Positions 7,925 to 14,910 of a stretch of DNA of 14,969 nucleotides are shown here, one piece after another (position 1 is the stretch's first letter; each line of letters begins with the position of its first letter). Origin of the DNA: Actinomycetota bacterium (GTDB lineage Bacteria > Actinomycetota > Actinomycetes > Nanopelagicales > Nanopelagicaceae). The stretch spans positions 1 through 14,969 of the forward strand of contig CANLAC010000010.1 in NCBI GenBank assembly GCA_947488645.1. Reading direction: 5' to 3'. Made by a program: the position numbers and the translations under genes. The notes beneath the pieces were generated by a model, which searched no databases, was not told the DNA's origin, and saw only the letters and a list, made by a program, of their open reading frames with translations.

Positions 7925-8905
7925 ATGACAATCAATTTCTTTGATCTAGATGTAAAGACTCAAACAGACTCCCTGACTGTGTTTGCTCGTGAGATATTAA
8001 AGAAGTATGGGATTAGTGATGCTGAAGTTGAGTGCATTAACTTCGAGTTCAACGCCACTTTTGCAGTCTCGACTGAATCTGGTCAGAAGTACGCACTGCG
8101 ATTGAACATTAATTCAACACGAGTGGTTTCAAATATTTTGGCTGAGACTCAGTGGGTTCGAGATCTTGCACGTATCCCGTCAATTAACGTTCCCACACCT
8201 ATTGCATCCCTCGATGATAAGTACCTCGTTTCTGCGCACCATGCAGATTCAGGCCAGACTATTTATGGCGTGATGTATTCATGGCTTGAAGGTGAAGAAA
8301 TAGGGGATGAGCCAACACTGGATCAGCTTCACACCGTTGGTCAAAGCATGGCTCTGTTACATGATAACTCATCCAATTTCACTCTTACCGATGGAGCCGA
8401 ACTTCCCACCTTCAATGATTTCTTTTGGGGAACTGAGGATTTCCTATTTTCTAGTAAATCTCTGCTGATTGCTAAAGATCGTGCACTCATTGAACAAGCT
8501 CGAGATCTAATCATGAAGTTTACCGATGAACTGTATGCAACCTCTACCGTGCACATCATTCATGCCGATTTACATGGCTGGAATCTGATGTGGCATGAGG
8601 ATCAACTCTCTATCTTTGACTTTGATGATTGTGGATATGGGGTCCAGGCCCAAGACATCGCTGTGGCGCTGTATTACTTGGATACTCCCGAACAAGATGC
8701 CGCTTTGCTTGATGGCTATAAGAGCATTCGCCCATTACCTGTTTACTCTGAAAACGCTATGAAAGCGCTATTGCTGCAACGGCGGTTATTGCTGCTGAAC
8801 TACCTCTATGAGACCAAGAATGCTGAGCATAAAGAGATGTTGCCGGCTTACTTGGAAAAGACAATTGAGCGTGTTTCCACATTCTTGACAGATGTAACAC
8901 AATAG
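7925..8905 (+). CDS. APH-fold phosphotransferase, substrate unknown
   Basis: This 326-aa protein belongs to the aminoglycoside phosphotransferase / homoserine kinase II / hydroxylysine kinase group (choline-kinase-like fold). The N-lobe has a beta strand ending YALRL (Arg59 where protein kinases have Lys) and a helix Glu near residue 74 (ILAETQW). The C-lobe has the catalytic loop HADLHGWN (213-220: Asp215 as catalytic base, Asn220 for metal) and the metal box FDFDDCGYG (Asp232, Asp234, Asp235), then the family's QAQDIAVALYYL. All ATP- and metal-handling residues are present, so it is probably active. The family phosphorylates hydroxyls on many small molecules (antibiotics, amino acids, amino alcohols), and this sequence does not show which. 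It sits 2 nt after uvrC and 4 nt before rapZ, inside an otherwise conserved gene order. Codon use looks like its neighbours, so there is no visible sign of recent transfer. Confidence 0.85.
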   Translation: MTINFFDLDVKTQTDSLTVFAREILKKYGISDAEVECINFEFNATFAVSTESGQKYALRLNINSTRVVSNILAETQWVRDLARIPSINVPTPIASLDDKYLVSAHHADSGQTIYGVMYSWLEGEEIGDEPTLDQLHTVGQSMALLHDNSSNFTLTDGAELPTFNDFFWGTEDFLFSSKSLLIAKDRALIEQARDLIMKFTDELYATSTVHIIHADLHGWNLMWHEDQLSIFDFDDCGYGVQAQDIAVALYYLDTPEQDAALLDGYKSIRPLPVYSENAMKALLLQRRLLLLNYLYETKNAEHKEMLPAYLEKTIERVSTFLTDVTQ

Positions 8906-8909
8906 TTCC

Positions 8910-9770
8910 ATGACACAAGAGACCTTGATTCTGACCGGCATGTCAGGTGCTGGCCGATCAACGGTTGCCCATGCCTTGGAAGATCTTGGTTGGTATGTTG
9001 TCGATAATCTTCCACCATCTTTGTTGCCCGCGTTAGTTACTAAAGGAACTGGACCACAAGGCAAGGAGTTAGCTGTTGTGGTTGACGTTCGCGGGGGAGA
9101 GTTCTTTGATGAACTCACTCACGCACTTGCAGAACTCAAAAAAAGTAAATCTGATTATCGGCTGGTCTTTTTGGATGCGACAGATCAATCACTTGTGCAA
9201 CGTTTTGAATCAACTCGTCGACCTCACCCTTTGCAGGGCAAGGATCGCATCGTTGATGGCATTGCACGAGAGCGCGCAAAGCTTGAAGATTTTCGTTCAC
9301 AAGCTGATGTTGCAATAGACACATCTAATCTAAATGTTCACCAATTAGAAAAGCGCATTGGTGAAATATTTGGAGCGGGGAAGCTGCAAGGCATTCGAGT
9401 AAACGTTTTGTCATTTGGATACAAGTACGGAATCCCGGTCGATGCAGATCTCGTTTTGGATTGTAGATTTATTCCAAATCCTCATTGGATTCCAGAACTT
9501 CGCCCATTAACCGGCCTAACGCCACAGGTGAGCAAAAAGGTTCTTGGTAGTGAAGGTGTGAAAGATTTTGTTCATGGATATGTGCGTCTCGTAGATTCAA
9601 TGATGGATGGTTACATGCGTGAAGGAAAAAAGTATGTGACTATCGCTGTTGGCTGCACGGGTGGGAAGCACCGAAGCGTTGCAATAACTGAAGAGATCGC
9701 CAAGCAGTTAAATGCAGTTGATACGGAATTGTCAGCACATCCAACTCACCGTGATGTAGGTCGTGAGTAA
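8910..9770 (+). CDS. rapZ: RapZ / YvcJ-family P-loop nucleotide-binding protein
   Basis: The 286-aa RapZ/YvcJ protein (older name YhbJ) is full length. In E. coli RapZ controls glmS, hence amino-sugar precursor supply, through small RNAs. In Gram-positives the homologue binds and hydrolyses nucleotides and its role is less clear. The N-terminal P-loop is GMSGAGRS (10-17), with Arg16 in place of the usual Walker A Lys; the same form is known to me from streptomycetes. Family blocks follow in order: LEDLGWYVVDNLPP, VVDVRGGEFF, FESTRRPHPLQG, SFGYKYGIPVDADLVLDCRF, NPHWIPELRPLTG, and the C-terminal GCTGGKHRSV. The C-terminus THRDVGRE is also typical. It starts 4 nt after the kinase gene; yvcK follows 2 nt after its stop. 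Confidence 0.97.
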   Translation: MTQETLILTGMSGAGRSTVAHALEDLGWYVVDNLPPSLLPALVTKGTGPQGKELAVVVDVRGGEFFDELTHALAELKKSKSDYRLVFLDATDQSLVQRFESTRRPHPLQGKDRIVDGIARERAKLEDFRSQADVAIDTSNLNVHQLEKRIGEIFGAGKLQGIRVNVLSFGYKYGIPVDADLVLDCRFIPNPHWIPELRPLTGLTPQVSKKVLGSEGVKDFVHGYVRLVDSMMDGYMREGKKYVTIAVGCTGGKHRSVAITEEIAKQLNAVDTELSAHPTHRDVGRE

Positions 9771-9772
9771 GT

Positions 9773-10705
9773 TTGTCTAAAGTTGTTGCCCTTGGTGGTG
9801 GCCATGGTTTGGCTGCAACCCTTGCAGCGCTACGTCAGATAACCCAAGAGATCACCGCAATAGTTACCGTTGCAGATAATGGTGGCTCAAGTGGTCGATT
9901 GCGGGAAGAGTTTCCAATCTTTCCACCTGGTGATCTGCGAATGGCGCTAACTGCATTGTGTGCAGATGATGATTGGGGCCGCACCTGGGCCGAAATTCTT
10001 CAACACAGATTTGATAGCAATGGTGAGTTAAACGGCCATGCGATGGGTAACTTGCTGCTGGCATCTATGTGGAATGCAGGCGATGACCCAGTTGTTGCAT
10101 TAGATCGTGTGGGACAACTACTTAAAGTTATTGGACGAGTGTTACCTATGGCAGCTGTTGCCTTAGATATTGAGGGCACATTTAATACCTCAACTGGTCG
10201 AATAGTTGTTCGTGGTCAAAAAGAGGTTGCAACTGCGAAAGGTCATATTCAATCCCTTCGAATAATTCCGGAAGATCCACCAGCAAGGGCTGAAGCTTTG
10301 GATGCAATTGCAGATGCCCAATGGATAACGATGGGTCCAGGATCATGGTTTTCAAGTGTGATTCCGCACCTATTAGTTCCTGCCCAGCTGGATGCTCTTA
10401 AGAGTTCAAAGGCAAGGAAGATTTTGATATTAAATCTTGATGCATCCAGCCAATCACAAGGCGAAGAGTTTGCTGGATCAACCCCAGAACAACATTTAGA
10501 GTTTTTTCATCACTATGCGCCTGGATTAACTGTCGATTACTGCCTTGTGGACCAATCTGTTGTTCGAGATGAGCAATCATTGCGCGCAGCAGCATCAACC
10601 TTAGGTTCAGAGATTGTGGTGGCAGATATACGAAAAGCCCCGGGCAGCATCCATCATGATGCCGAGAAATTAGCTCTCCATTTGGGCCACATTTTTTCTC
10701 GCTAG
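9773..10705 (+). CDS. yvcK: YvcK/CuvA-family gluconeogenesis and envelope factor
   Basis: This 310-aa protein belongs to the YvcK/YbhK family (CofD-like Rossmann fold). Members bind UDP-sugars such as UDP-GlcNAc and are needed for normal cell shape and envelope on gluconeogenic carbon sources; the mycobacterial homologue is CuvA. The glycine-rich nucleotide site is VVALGGGHG (4-12). Next come TVADNGGSSGRLR (32-44), FPPGDLRMAL (50-59), GHAMGNLLLASM and MGPGSWFSSVIPHLLV. The first block reads ADNGG where many Gram-positive homologues have ADDGG; E. coli YbhK also has Asn there. The start is TTG at 9773, since no ATG or GTG in frame would keep the family N-terminus. GTG at 9763 is out of frame. 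The start is 2 nt after the rapZ stop, which suggests coupling. Confidence 0.96.
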   Translation: MSKVVALGGGHGLAATLAALRQITQEITAIVTVADNGGSSGRLREEFPIFPPGDLRMALTALCADDDWGRTWAEILQHRFDSNGELNGHAMGNLLLASMWNAGDDPVVALDRVGQLLKVIGRVLPMAAVALDIEGTFNTSTGRIVVRGQKEVATAKGHIQSLRIIPEDPPARAEALDAIADAQWITMGPGSWFSSVIPHLLVPAQLDALKSSKARKILILNLDASSQSQGEEFAGSTPEQHLEFFHHYAPGLTVDYCLVDQSVVRDEQSLRAAASTLGSEIVVADIRKAPGSIHHDAEKLALHLGHIFSR

Positions 10706-10722
10706 ATGGTTGGATTAGCCCC

Positions 10723-11700
10723 ATGGCAATGACAGCATCAGTTAAGGACGAGCTTTCTCGTCTCTCCATCACCAAACCGTGTTGTCGCAAGGCCGAAGTC
10801 TCATCCCTTCTTCGCTTCGCTGGCGGATTACACATTGCGGCAGGCAAGATCGTTATCGAAGTTGAACTAGATACCTCGCAGAGTGCGCGCAGACTTCGTA
10901 AAGACATTGCAGATATTTATGGACATGATTCAGATTTAGCGGTTTTGTCATCGAGTGGTTTGCGCAAGGGTTCACGATATGTGGTTCGTGTGATTAATGA
11001 GGGCGATGCACTTGCTCGCCAAACAGGATTAGTTGATGCAAATGGTCGCCCAGTTCGTGGCTTACCACCACAGGTTGTTTCTGCTGCAACTTGTGATTCA
11101 GAGGCAGCATGGCGCGGTGCATTCATTGCCCATGGATCACTAACGGAACCAGGCCGATCTTCATCACTTGAAATTACCTGTCCAGGACCAGAGGCGGCTT
11201 TAGCGTTAGTAGGAGCGGCGCGACGTCTTGGAATTGTTGCAAAGGCTAGAGAAGTTCGTGGCGTTGATCGAGTTGTCATTCGTGACGGTGATGCCATTGG
11301 TGTTTTGCTTACTCGCTTAGGCGCACATGAAAGTGTTCTTGCGTGGGAAGAGCGCCGTATGCGCCGTGAAGTTCGGGCAACTGCGAATCGTCTTGCAAAC
11401 TTTGATGATGCAAACCTGCGCCGTTCAGCCCGCGCAGCAGTTGCGGCCGCAGCCCGTGTTCAACGTGCCATGGAGATTCTTGGACCAACAATTCCTGATC
11501 ACTTAAAAGAGGCTGGGGATCTGCGCATTAATCATGGCCAGGCTTCACTGGAAGAGTTGGGTTCACTTGCCACCCCTCCGATGACAAAGGATGCAATCGC
11601 TGGGCGTATCCGCCGCCTGCTGGCAATGGCCGATAAGCGTGCCCAAGAGCTTGGCATTCCAGATACTGAGAGTGGTCTTTCGCCTGATTTGCTGAACTGA
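10723..11700 (+). CDS. whiA: WhiA DNA-binding developmental/division regulator
   Basis: This 325-aa WhiA has an N-terminal LAGLIDADG homing-endonuclease-like fold without nuclease function, followed by a C-terminal helix-turn-helix (about residues 273-308, QASLEELGSL...MTKDAIAGRIRRLL). In Streptomyces it partners WhiB and switches on division genes such as ftsZ at sporulation. Non-sporulating Gram-positives also keep it, with roles in division and chromosome organisation. The match to the streptomycete sequence is strong along the whole length, including GLPPQVVSAATCDSEAAWRG and the block LTRLGAHESVLAWEERRMRR. ATG 10723 gives the conserved MAMTA.VKDE start; a second ATG two codons on is possible but less likely. 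It ends the eight-gene run, 17 nt after yvcK, and is followed by a terminator-type hairpin. Confidence 0.97.
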   Translation: MAMTASVKDELSRLSITKPCCRKAEVSSLLRFAGGLHIAAGKIVIEVELDTSQSARRLRKDIADIYGHDSDLAVLSSSGLRKGSRYVVRVINEGDALARQTGLVDANGRPVRGLPPQVVSAATCDSEAAWRGAFIAHGSLTEPGRSSSLEITCPGPEAALALVGAARRLGIVAKAREVRGVDRVVIRDGDAIGVLLTRLGAHESVLAWEERRMRREVRATANRLANFDDANLRRSARAAVAAAARVQRAMEILGPTIPDHLKEAGDLRINHGQASLEELGSLATPPMTKDAIAGRIRRLLAMADKRAQELGIPDTESGLSPDLLN

Positions 11701-11714
11701 TTACTCATGCGTAG

Positions 11715-11736
11715 TAACTGTTCATTAACTCTTCAC
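11715..11736 (+). repeat. Tandem 11-bp direct repeat, Pho-box-like, upstream of gap
   Basis: TAACTGTTCAT (11715-11725) is followed directly by TAACTCTTCAC (11726-11736), with 9 of 11 bases identical. The repeat can also be read as 7-mers TGTTCAT and TCTTCAC split by the AT-rich TAAC. This two-times-7-plus-4 layout, with a TCA core every 11 bp, is the form of PhoB/PhoP-type boxes. An 11-bp period puts both units on the same face of the helix. The repeat is seen directly; the regulator is inferred. The window encodes no response regulator. Confidence 0.4.
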
Positions 11737-11746
11737 TGGTAAGGTT

Positions 11747-11753
11747 CTACCTA
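11747..11753 (+). promoter_or_regulatory. Weak candidate -10 for gap transcription
   Basis: CTACCT/TACCTA at 11747-11753 lies about 10-11 bp after the end of the direct repeat, the spacing seen between a Pho box and the -10 of activated promoters. A TTAACT (11725-11730) lies 17 bp before TACCTA. Agreement with consensus is poor, and TAAGGT at 11740-11745 is an alternative -10. Low confidence. Confidence 0.2.
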
Positions 11754-11757
11754 AGAC

Positions 11758-11804
11758 CCCAGCGTTGTGGCAGTTTTACGAACCACCAACAGCTGGGCTT
11801 TTTT
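11758..11804 (+). terminator. Intrinsic terminator after whiA (or gap leader attenuator)
   Basis: CCCAGC (11758-11763) pairs with GCTGGG (11792-11797). The stem continues with GTTG/CAAC (11764-11767 with 11787-11790) and TGG/CCA (11768-11770 with 11783-11785), with a bulged C at 11786 and a bulged A at 11791. The loop is about 12 nt (11771-11782). One C and then six T (11799-11804) follow directly, so it has the form of a Rho-independent terminator. It lies 57 nt after the whiA stop and 56 nt before the gap start, so it may end the coaE-whiA transcript or sit in the gap leader. Confidence 0.8.
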
Positions 11805-11848
11805 ATGCCGCGCCGAGAAATCTCTGCAGCAGGGGCCCCACTAGTAGC

Positions 11849-11863
11849 AAGGACACTTTCGTG
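11849..11863 (+). promoter_or_regulatory. Ribosome binding site fixing the GTG start of gap
   Basis: AAGGA (11849-11853) lies 7 nt before GTG at 11861-11863, which opens the conserved INVGINGFGRIG N-terminus. The frame is open further upstream to about 11765, but that stretch runs through the terminator hairpin and matches no GAPDH N-terminus. GACAC at 11852-11856 overlaps this site. Confidence 0.8.
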
Positions 11864-12859
11864 ATTAATGTCGGAATCAATGGTTTTGGACGCATCGGTC
11901 GTAACTTCTTCCGTGCCTCACTAACTAACCCAAATATCAACATCGTCGCAATAAACGACCTGACTCCCAATGAGACTCTTGCTCACCTTTTGAAGTATGA
12001 CTCAATCTTGGGTCGTCTAGGACTACCTGTCACATTCACAGATGATTCAATCACTGTTGACGGCAAAACAATCAAAGTTTTCTCAGAGCGCGATCCAGCA
12101 AACCTGCCATGGGCATCAGTGAAGGCAGATGTAGTTGTTGAATCAACAGGTATTTTCACAAAGGCAGCAGATGCGCAAAAGCACATCACAGCCGGTGCCA
12201 AGAAGGTAATCATCTCTGCTCCAGCAACGGATGAGGACATCACGATCGTTATGGGTGTTAACCACACACAGTACGACGGTTCAAAGCACAACATTATTTC
12301 AAATGCATCATGCACAACTAATTGCCTTGCTCCAATGGCAAAGGTTTTGCAGGACAACTGGGGAATTGTTAAAGGCTTAATGACAACAATTCACGCCTAC
12401 ACAAATGACCAGGTAATCCTTGATTTCCCACATAAGGATCTCCGCAGATCACGCGCAGCTGCAACAAACATGATTCCAACTTCTACAGGTGCTGCAAAGG
12501 CAATTTCACTCGTTATGCCAGAACTCAAGGGCAAGCTAGATGGATACGCAATGCGCGTGCCAGTTCCAACAGGATCTGCAACAGATCTAACTGTTGAGCT
12601 AGCCAAGGAAGCCACAGCTGCAGAAATTAACGCTGCTATGAAGGCTGCGGCAAATGGTCCACTCAAGGGATTCCTTTCATACACAGAGGATCCAATTGTT
12701 TCTTCTGACATCGTTACAGATCCTTCTTCATGTATCTTCGATGCAGGTCTTACCAAGGTAATTGGTAACCAGGTCAAGGTCGTTGGTTGGTATGACAATG
12801 AATGGGGTTACTCAAACCGCCTAGTCGACTTGATCGATTACGTTGGTAAAACTCTGTAA
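11861..12859 (+). CDS. gap: Glyceraldehyde-3-phosphate dehydrogenase, type I
   Basis: This 332-aa enzyme oxidises glyceraldehyde-3-phosphate with NAD+ and inorganic phosphate to 1,3-bisphosphoglycerate in the cytoplasm. The Rossmann motif NGFGRIG is at residues 7-13. Asp33 (AINDLT) favours NAD over NADP. The active-site Cys151 lies in SNASCTTNCLAP, and His178 in TTIHAYTNDQ completes the catalytic pair. The phosphate-binding blocks DLRRSRAAATNMIPTSTGAAK and the C-terminal WYDNEWGYSNRLVDL are intact. The start is GTG with a good Shine-Dalgarno. Codons GCA, ACA, TCA and CCA appear favoured, which may reflect high expression. pgk starts on the last base of the stop codon (TAATG), so the two are translationally coupled. 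Confidence 0.98.
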   Translation: MINVGINGFGRIGRNFFRASLTNPNINIVAINDLTPNETLAHLLKYDSILGRLGLPVTFTDDSITVDGKTIKVFSERDPANLPWASVKADVVVESTGIFTKAADAQKHITAGAKKVIISAPATDEDITIVMGVNHTQYDGSKHNIISNASCTTNCLAPMAKVLQDNWGIVKGLMTTIHAYTNDQVILDFPHKDLRRSRAAATNMIPTSTGAAKAISLVMPELKGKLDGYAMRVPVPTGSATDLTVELAKEATAAEINAAMKAAANGPLKGFLSYTEDPIVSSDIVTDPSSCIFDAGLTKVIGNQVKVVGWYDNEWGYSNRLVDLIDYVGKTL

Positions 12860-14049
12860 TGCCAGATCTTTCAACAATTGATGTAGCCGGAAAGCGAGTC
12901 TTTCTTCGTTGCGATCTTAATGTTCCTTTGAAAGAGGGAGTCATTAAGGATGATGGGCGTATCAAAGCCTCGCTTCCGACTATTCAGTTACTTCTTGAAA
13001 AGGGCGCATCACTTGTAATTGCAGCCCACCTTGGTCGCCCAAAGGGTGAAGCAAAGCCTGAATTATCACTGGCACCAGTTGCAAAGCGTTTAGCTGAACT
13101 ACTTGGACGAGAAGTTAGATTTACTGGTGATGTAACAGGGGCTGCCGTAACTACTGCAGCCGAGTCACTGAAAGCTGGAGAAATTCTTCTTCTCGAAAAT
13201 ATTCGCTTCAGCGCAGCAGAGACAAGCAAAGAAGAGTCAGAGCGCGCAGCATTTGCTGGCGAACTAGCAAAATTTGCTGATGTCTATGTTGGTGATGGCT
13301 TTGGCGCAGTACACCGCAAGCACGCATCTGTTTTTGATCTACCTCAATTACTTCCACATGCTGCCGGCACATTAGTTGCAGCAGAGGTTCAAGTTCTAAA
13401 GAAGCTAACACAAAATCCAGAACGCCCATACGGTGTTGTTCTAGGTGGAGCAAAGGTTTCAGACAAACTTGGCGTAATCGAGAACTTGCTGGGCAAGGTT
13501 GATGTTCTAGCAATTGGCGGAGGAATGGTGTTCACATTCCTAAAGGCTCAAGGCAAAGAAATTGGAACATCACTTGTTGAAGTAGAGATGCTTGATGTCG
13601 TTAAAGGCTTGATTGCAACTGCAGAAAAAAATGGCGTGAAGCTGGTTCTTCCAACTGACATTGTTGTCGCTCCTGCGTTTGCAGCAGATGCCACACCAAC
13701 TTTGGTTGCAGCAGATGCAATCCCAGCAGATCAAATGGGGCTAGATATTGGACCTGTTTCTGCAAAGGCATTTGCCGCAGAGATTGTTAAGTGCAAGACC
13801 GTATTCTGGAATGGCCCAATGGGAGTGTTTGAATTTCCTAACTTTGCTGCAGGAACAAAAGTAGTTGCACAGGCTTTGACAGAGGTTTCAGGAATTTCAG
13901 TTGTAGGTGGGGGAGACTCTGCAGCAGCAGTTCGCGCTCTAGGTTTTGCTGATTCTCAGTTTGGCTACATCTCAACAGGCGGCGGTGCTTCACTGGAGTA
14001 CCTCGAAGGCAAAGAACTTCCAGGCCTAAAAGCATTAGAATTAATTTAA
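12859..14049 (+). CDS. pgk: Phosphoglycerate kinase
   Basis: This 396-aa monomeric kinase moves the acyl phosphate of 1,3-bisphosphoglycerate to ADP, giving 3-phosphoglycerate and ATP. The N-domain substrate site is seen in RCDLNVPL (17-24), DDGRIKASLPTI and HLGRPKG (57-63). The middle block LLENIRFSAAETSKEE and VGDGFGAVHRKHASV follow. The nucleotide domain has VLGGAKVSDKLGVIENLL (Lys199 in GGAK), IGGGMVFTFLKAQG, FWNGPMGVFEFPNF and the hinge/phosphate loop GGGDSAAAV (350-358). The length is normal for bacterial PGK. ATG 12859 overlaps the gap stop by one base, so the products of consecutive glycolytic steps are co-translated. tpiA follows after 27 nt. Confidence 0.98.
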   Translation: MPDLSTIDVAGKRVFLRCDLNVPLKEGVIKDDGRIKASLPTIQLLLEKGASLVIAAHLGRPKGEAKPELSLAPVAKRLAELLGREVRFTGDVTGAAVTTAAESLKAGEILLLENIRFSAAETSKEESERAAFAGELAKFADVYVGDGFGAVHRKHASVFDLPQLLPHAAGTLVAAEVQVLKKLTQNPERPYGVVLGGAKVSDKLGVIENLLGKVDVLAIGGGMVFTFLKAQGKEIGTSLVEVEMLDVVKGLIATAEKNGVKLVLPTDIVVAPAFAADATPTLVAADAIPADQMGLDIGPVSAKAFAAEIVKCKTVFWNGPMGVFEFPNFAAGTKVVAQALTEVSGISVVGGGDSAAAVRALGFADSQFGYISTGGGASLEYLEGKELPGLKALELI

Positions 14050-14064
14050 TACACAGTAACTAGC

Positions 14065-14079
14065 GGGGGAGTAGTAATG
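14065..14079 (+). promoter_or_regulatory. Strong ribosome binding site of tpiA
   Basis: GGGGGAG at 14065-14071 lies 5 nt before ATG 14077. It is the clearest Shine-Dalgarno in the window and shows that tpiA can initiate independently of pgk, 27 nt upstream. Confidence 0.75.
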
Positions 14080-14853
14080 CGTAAACCATTGATGGCAGGA
14101 AACTGGAAGATGAACCTCAATCACCTTGAGGCTATTGCAGTTGCACAGAAGTTGGTTTACGGCCTGGATGACAAGGACTATGACGCTGTTGATGTTGCAG
14201 TCATCCCTCCCTTCACAGATATTCGTTCAATTCAAACTTTGGTAGATGGAGATCGTTTACGTCTTCAATATGGTGCGCAGGATCTTTCACCTGATGCCAG
14301 TGGAGCTTTCACCGGGGATATTTCAGGCTCAATGCTTAAAAAGTTGGGTTGCACATATGTTGTGATCGGCCACTCCGAGCGCCGCGCAATCCATCAAGAG
14401 TCAGATACTTTGATTAATCTAAAGATCAAGGCAGCGCTAGCAAATGAAATGATTCCAATTTTCTGTGTGGGTGAAGAGTTAGCAATTCGCGAAGCTGGAA
14501 CACATGTGAGCCATGTGATTCGCCAGGTGCGAGCAGGTCTTGAGGGCTTTACAAAGCCAGAGCTAAAAAAGATTGTTATTGCTTATGAACCAGTGTGGGC
14601 GATTGGCACAGGAAAGACTGCAACACCTGAAGATGCTCAAGAGGTATGTGCCGCGATTCGTGAAGAGGTTGAAAACATTGGTTCATCTGAGATCGCATCA
14701 AATATGCGCATCCTCTACGGCGGTTCAGTGAAGTCATCTAACATCGTGGAAATCATGAAAAAGGCAGATGTTGATGGTGCCTTGATTGGTGGAGCGAGCC
14801 TAGACCCTGAAGAATTGGCCAAGATCGTCAAATTTCACGCGGTGAGCGAGTAA
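14077..14853 (+). CDS. tpiA: Triosephosphate isomerase
   Basis: This 258-aa TIM-barrel enzyme interconverts dihydroxyacetone phosphate and glyceraldehyde-3-phosphate, feeding the GAPDH encoded two genes upstream. The catalytic residues are all present: Asn9 and Lys11 in AGNWKMN, His99 in VIGHSERR, and Glu171 in AYEPVWAIGTG, whose continuation forms the flexible loop 6. The phosphate-binding YGGSVKSSN and the C-terminal GALIGGASLDPEE close the barrel. The length is normal. It completes the gap-pgk-tpiA set; secG follows after 57 nt. Confidence 0.98.
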   Translation: MRKPLMAGNWKMNLNHLEAIAVAQKLVYGLDDKDYDAVDVAVIPPFTDIRSIQTLVDGDRLRLQYGAQDLSPDASGAFTGDISGSMLKKLGCTYVVIGHSERRAIHQESDTLINLKIKAALANEMIPIFCVGEELAIREAGTHVSHVIRQVRAGLEGFTKPELKKIVIAYEPVWAIGTGKTATPEDAQEVCAAIREEVENIGSSEIASNMRILYGGSVKSSNIVEIMKKADVDGALIGGASLDPEELAKIVKFHAVSE

Positions 14854-14857
14854 GCAT

Positions 14858-14886
14858 TACCCCCACGGGGCGGGTATCCTTACCCT
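14858..14886 (+). promoter_or_regulatory. Overlapping inverted repeats and possible -10 before secG
   Basis: TACCC occurs at 14858-14862 and again at 14881-14885, and GGGTA at 14872-14876 between them can pair with either one, giving two mutually exclusive short hairpins. No T run follows, so this is not a standard terminator. TACCCT (14881-14886) and TATCCT (14875-14880) both fit the TAnnnT -10 pattern, so a secG promoter is possible, but no -35 is evident. Confidence 0.25.
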
Positions 14887-14910
14887 CTACGAACTAGGAG
14901 TTTAAGAAAA

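Noticed and set aside
8910..9770. RapZ Walker A Lys to Arg change as evidence of a decayed gene
   Set aside because: The frame is intact, every other family block is present, and the same substitution is known to me from streptomycete RapZ.
10398..10907. 169-aa open frame on the minus strand across the yvcK-whiA junction
   Set aside because: It lies opposite two strongly conserved genes, shows no recognisable family, and its length is explained by the coding strand's codon bias.
11765..11860. In-frame N-terminal extension of gap from about 11765
   Set aside because: It would be encoded by the terminator hairpin and leader, is unlike any GAPDH N-terminus, and GTG 11861 has a well-placed AAGGA.
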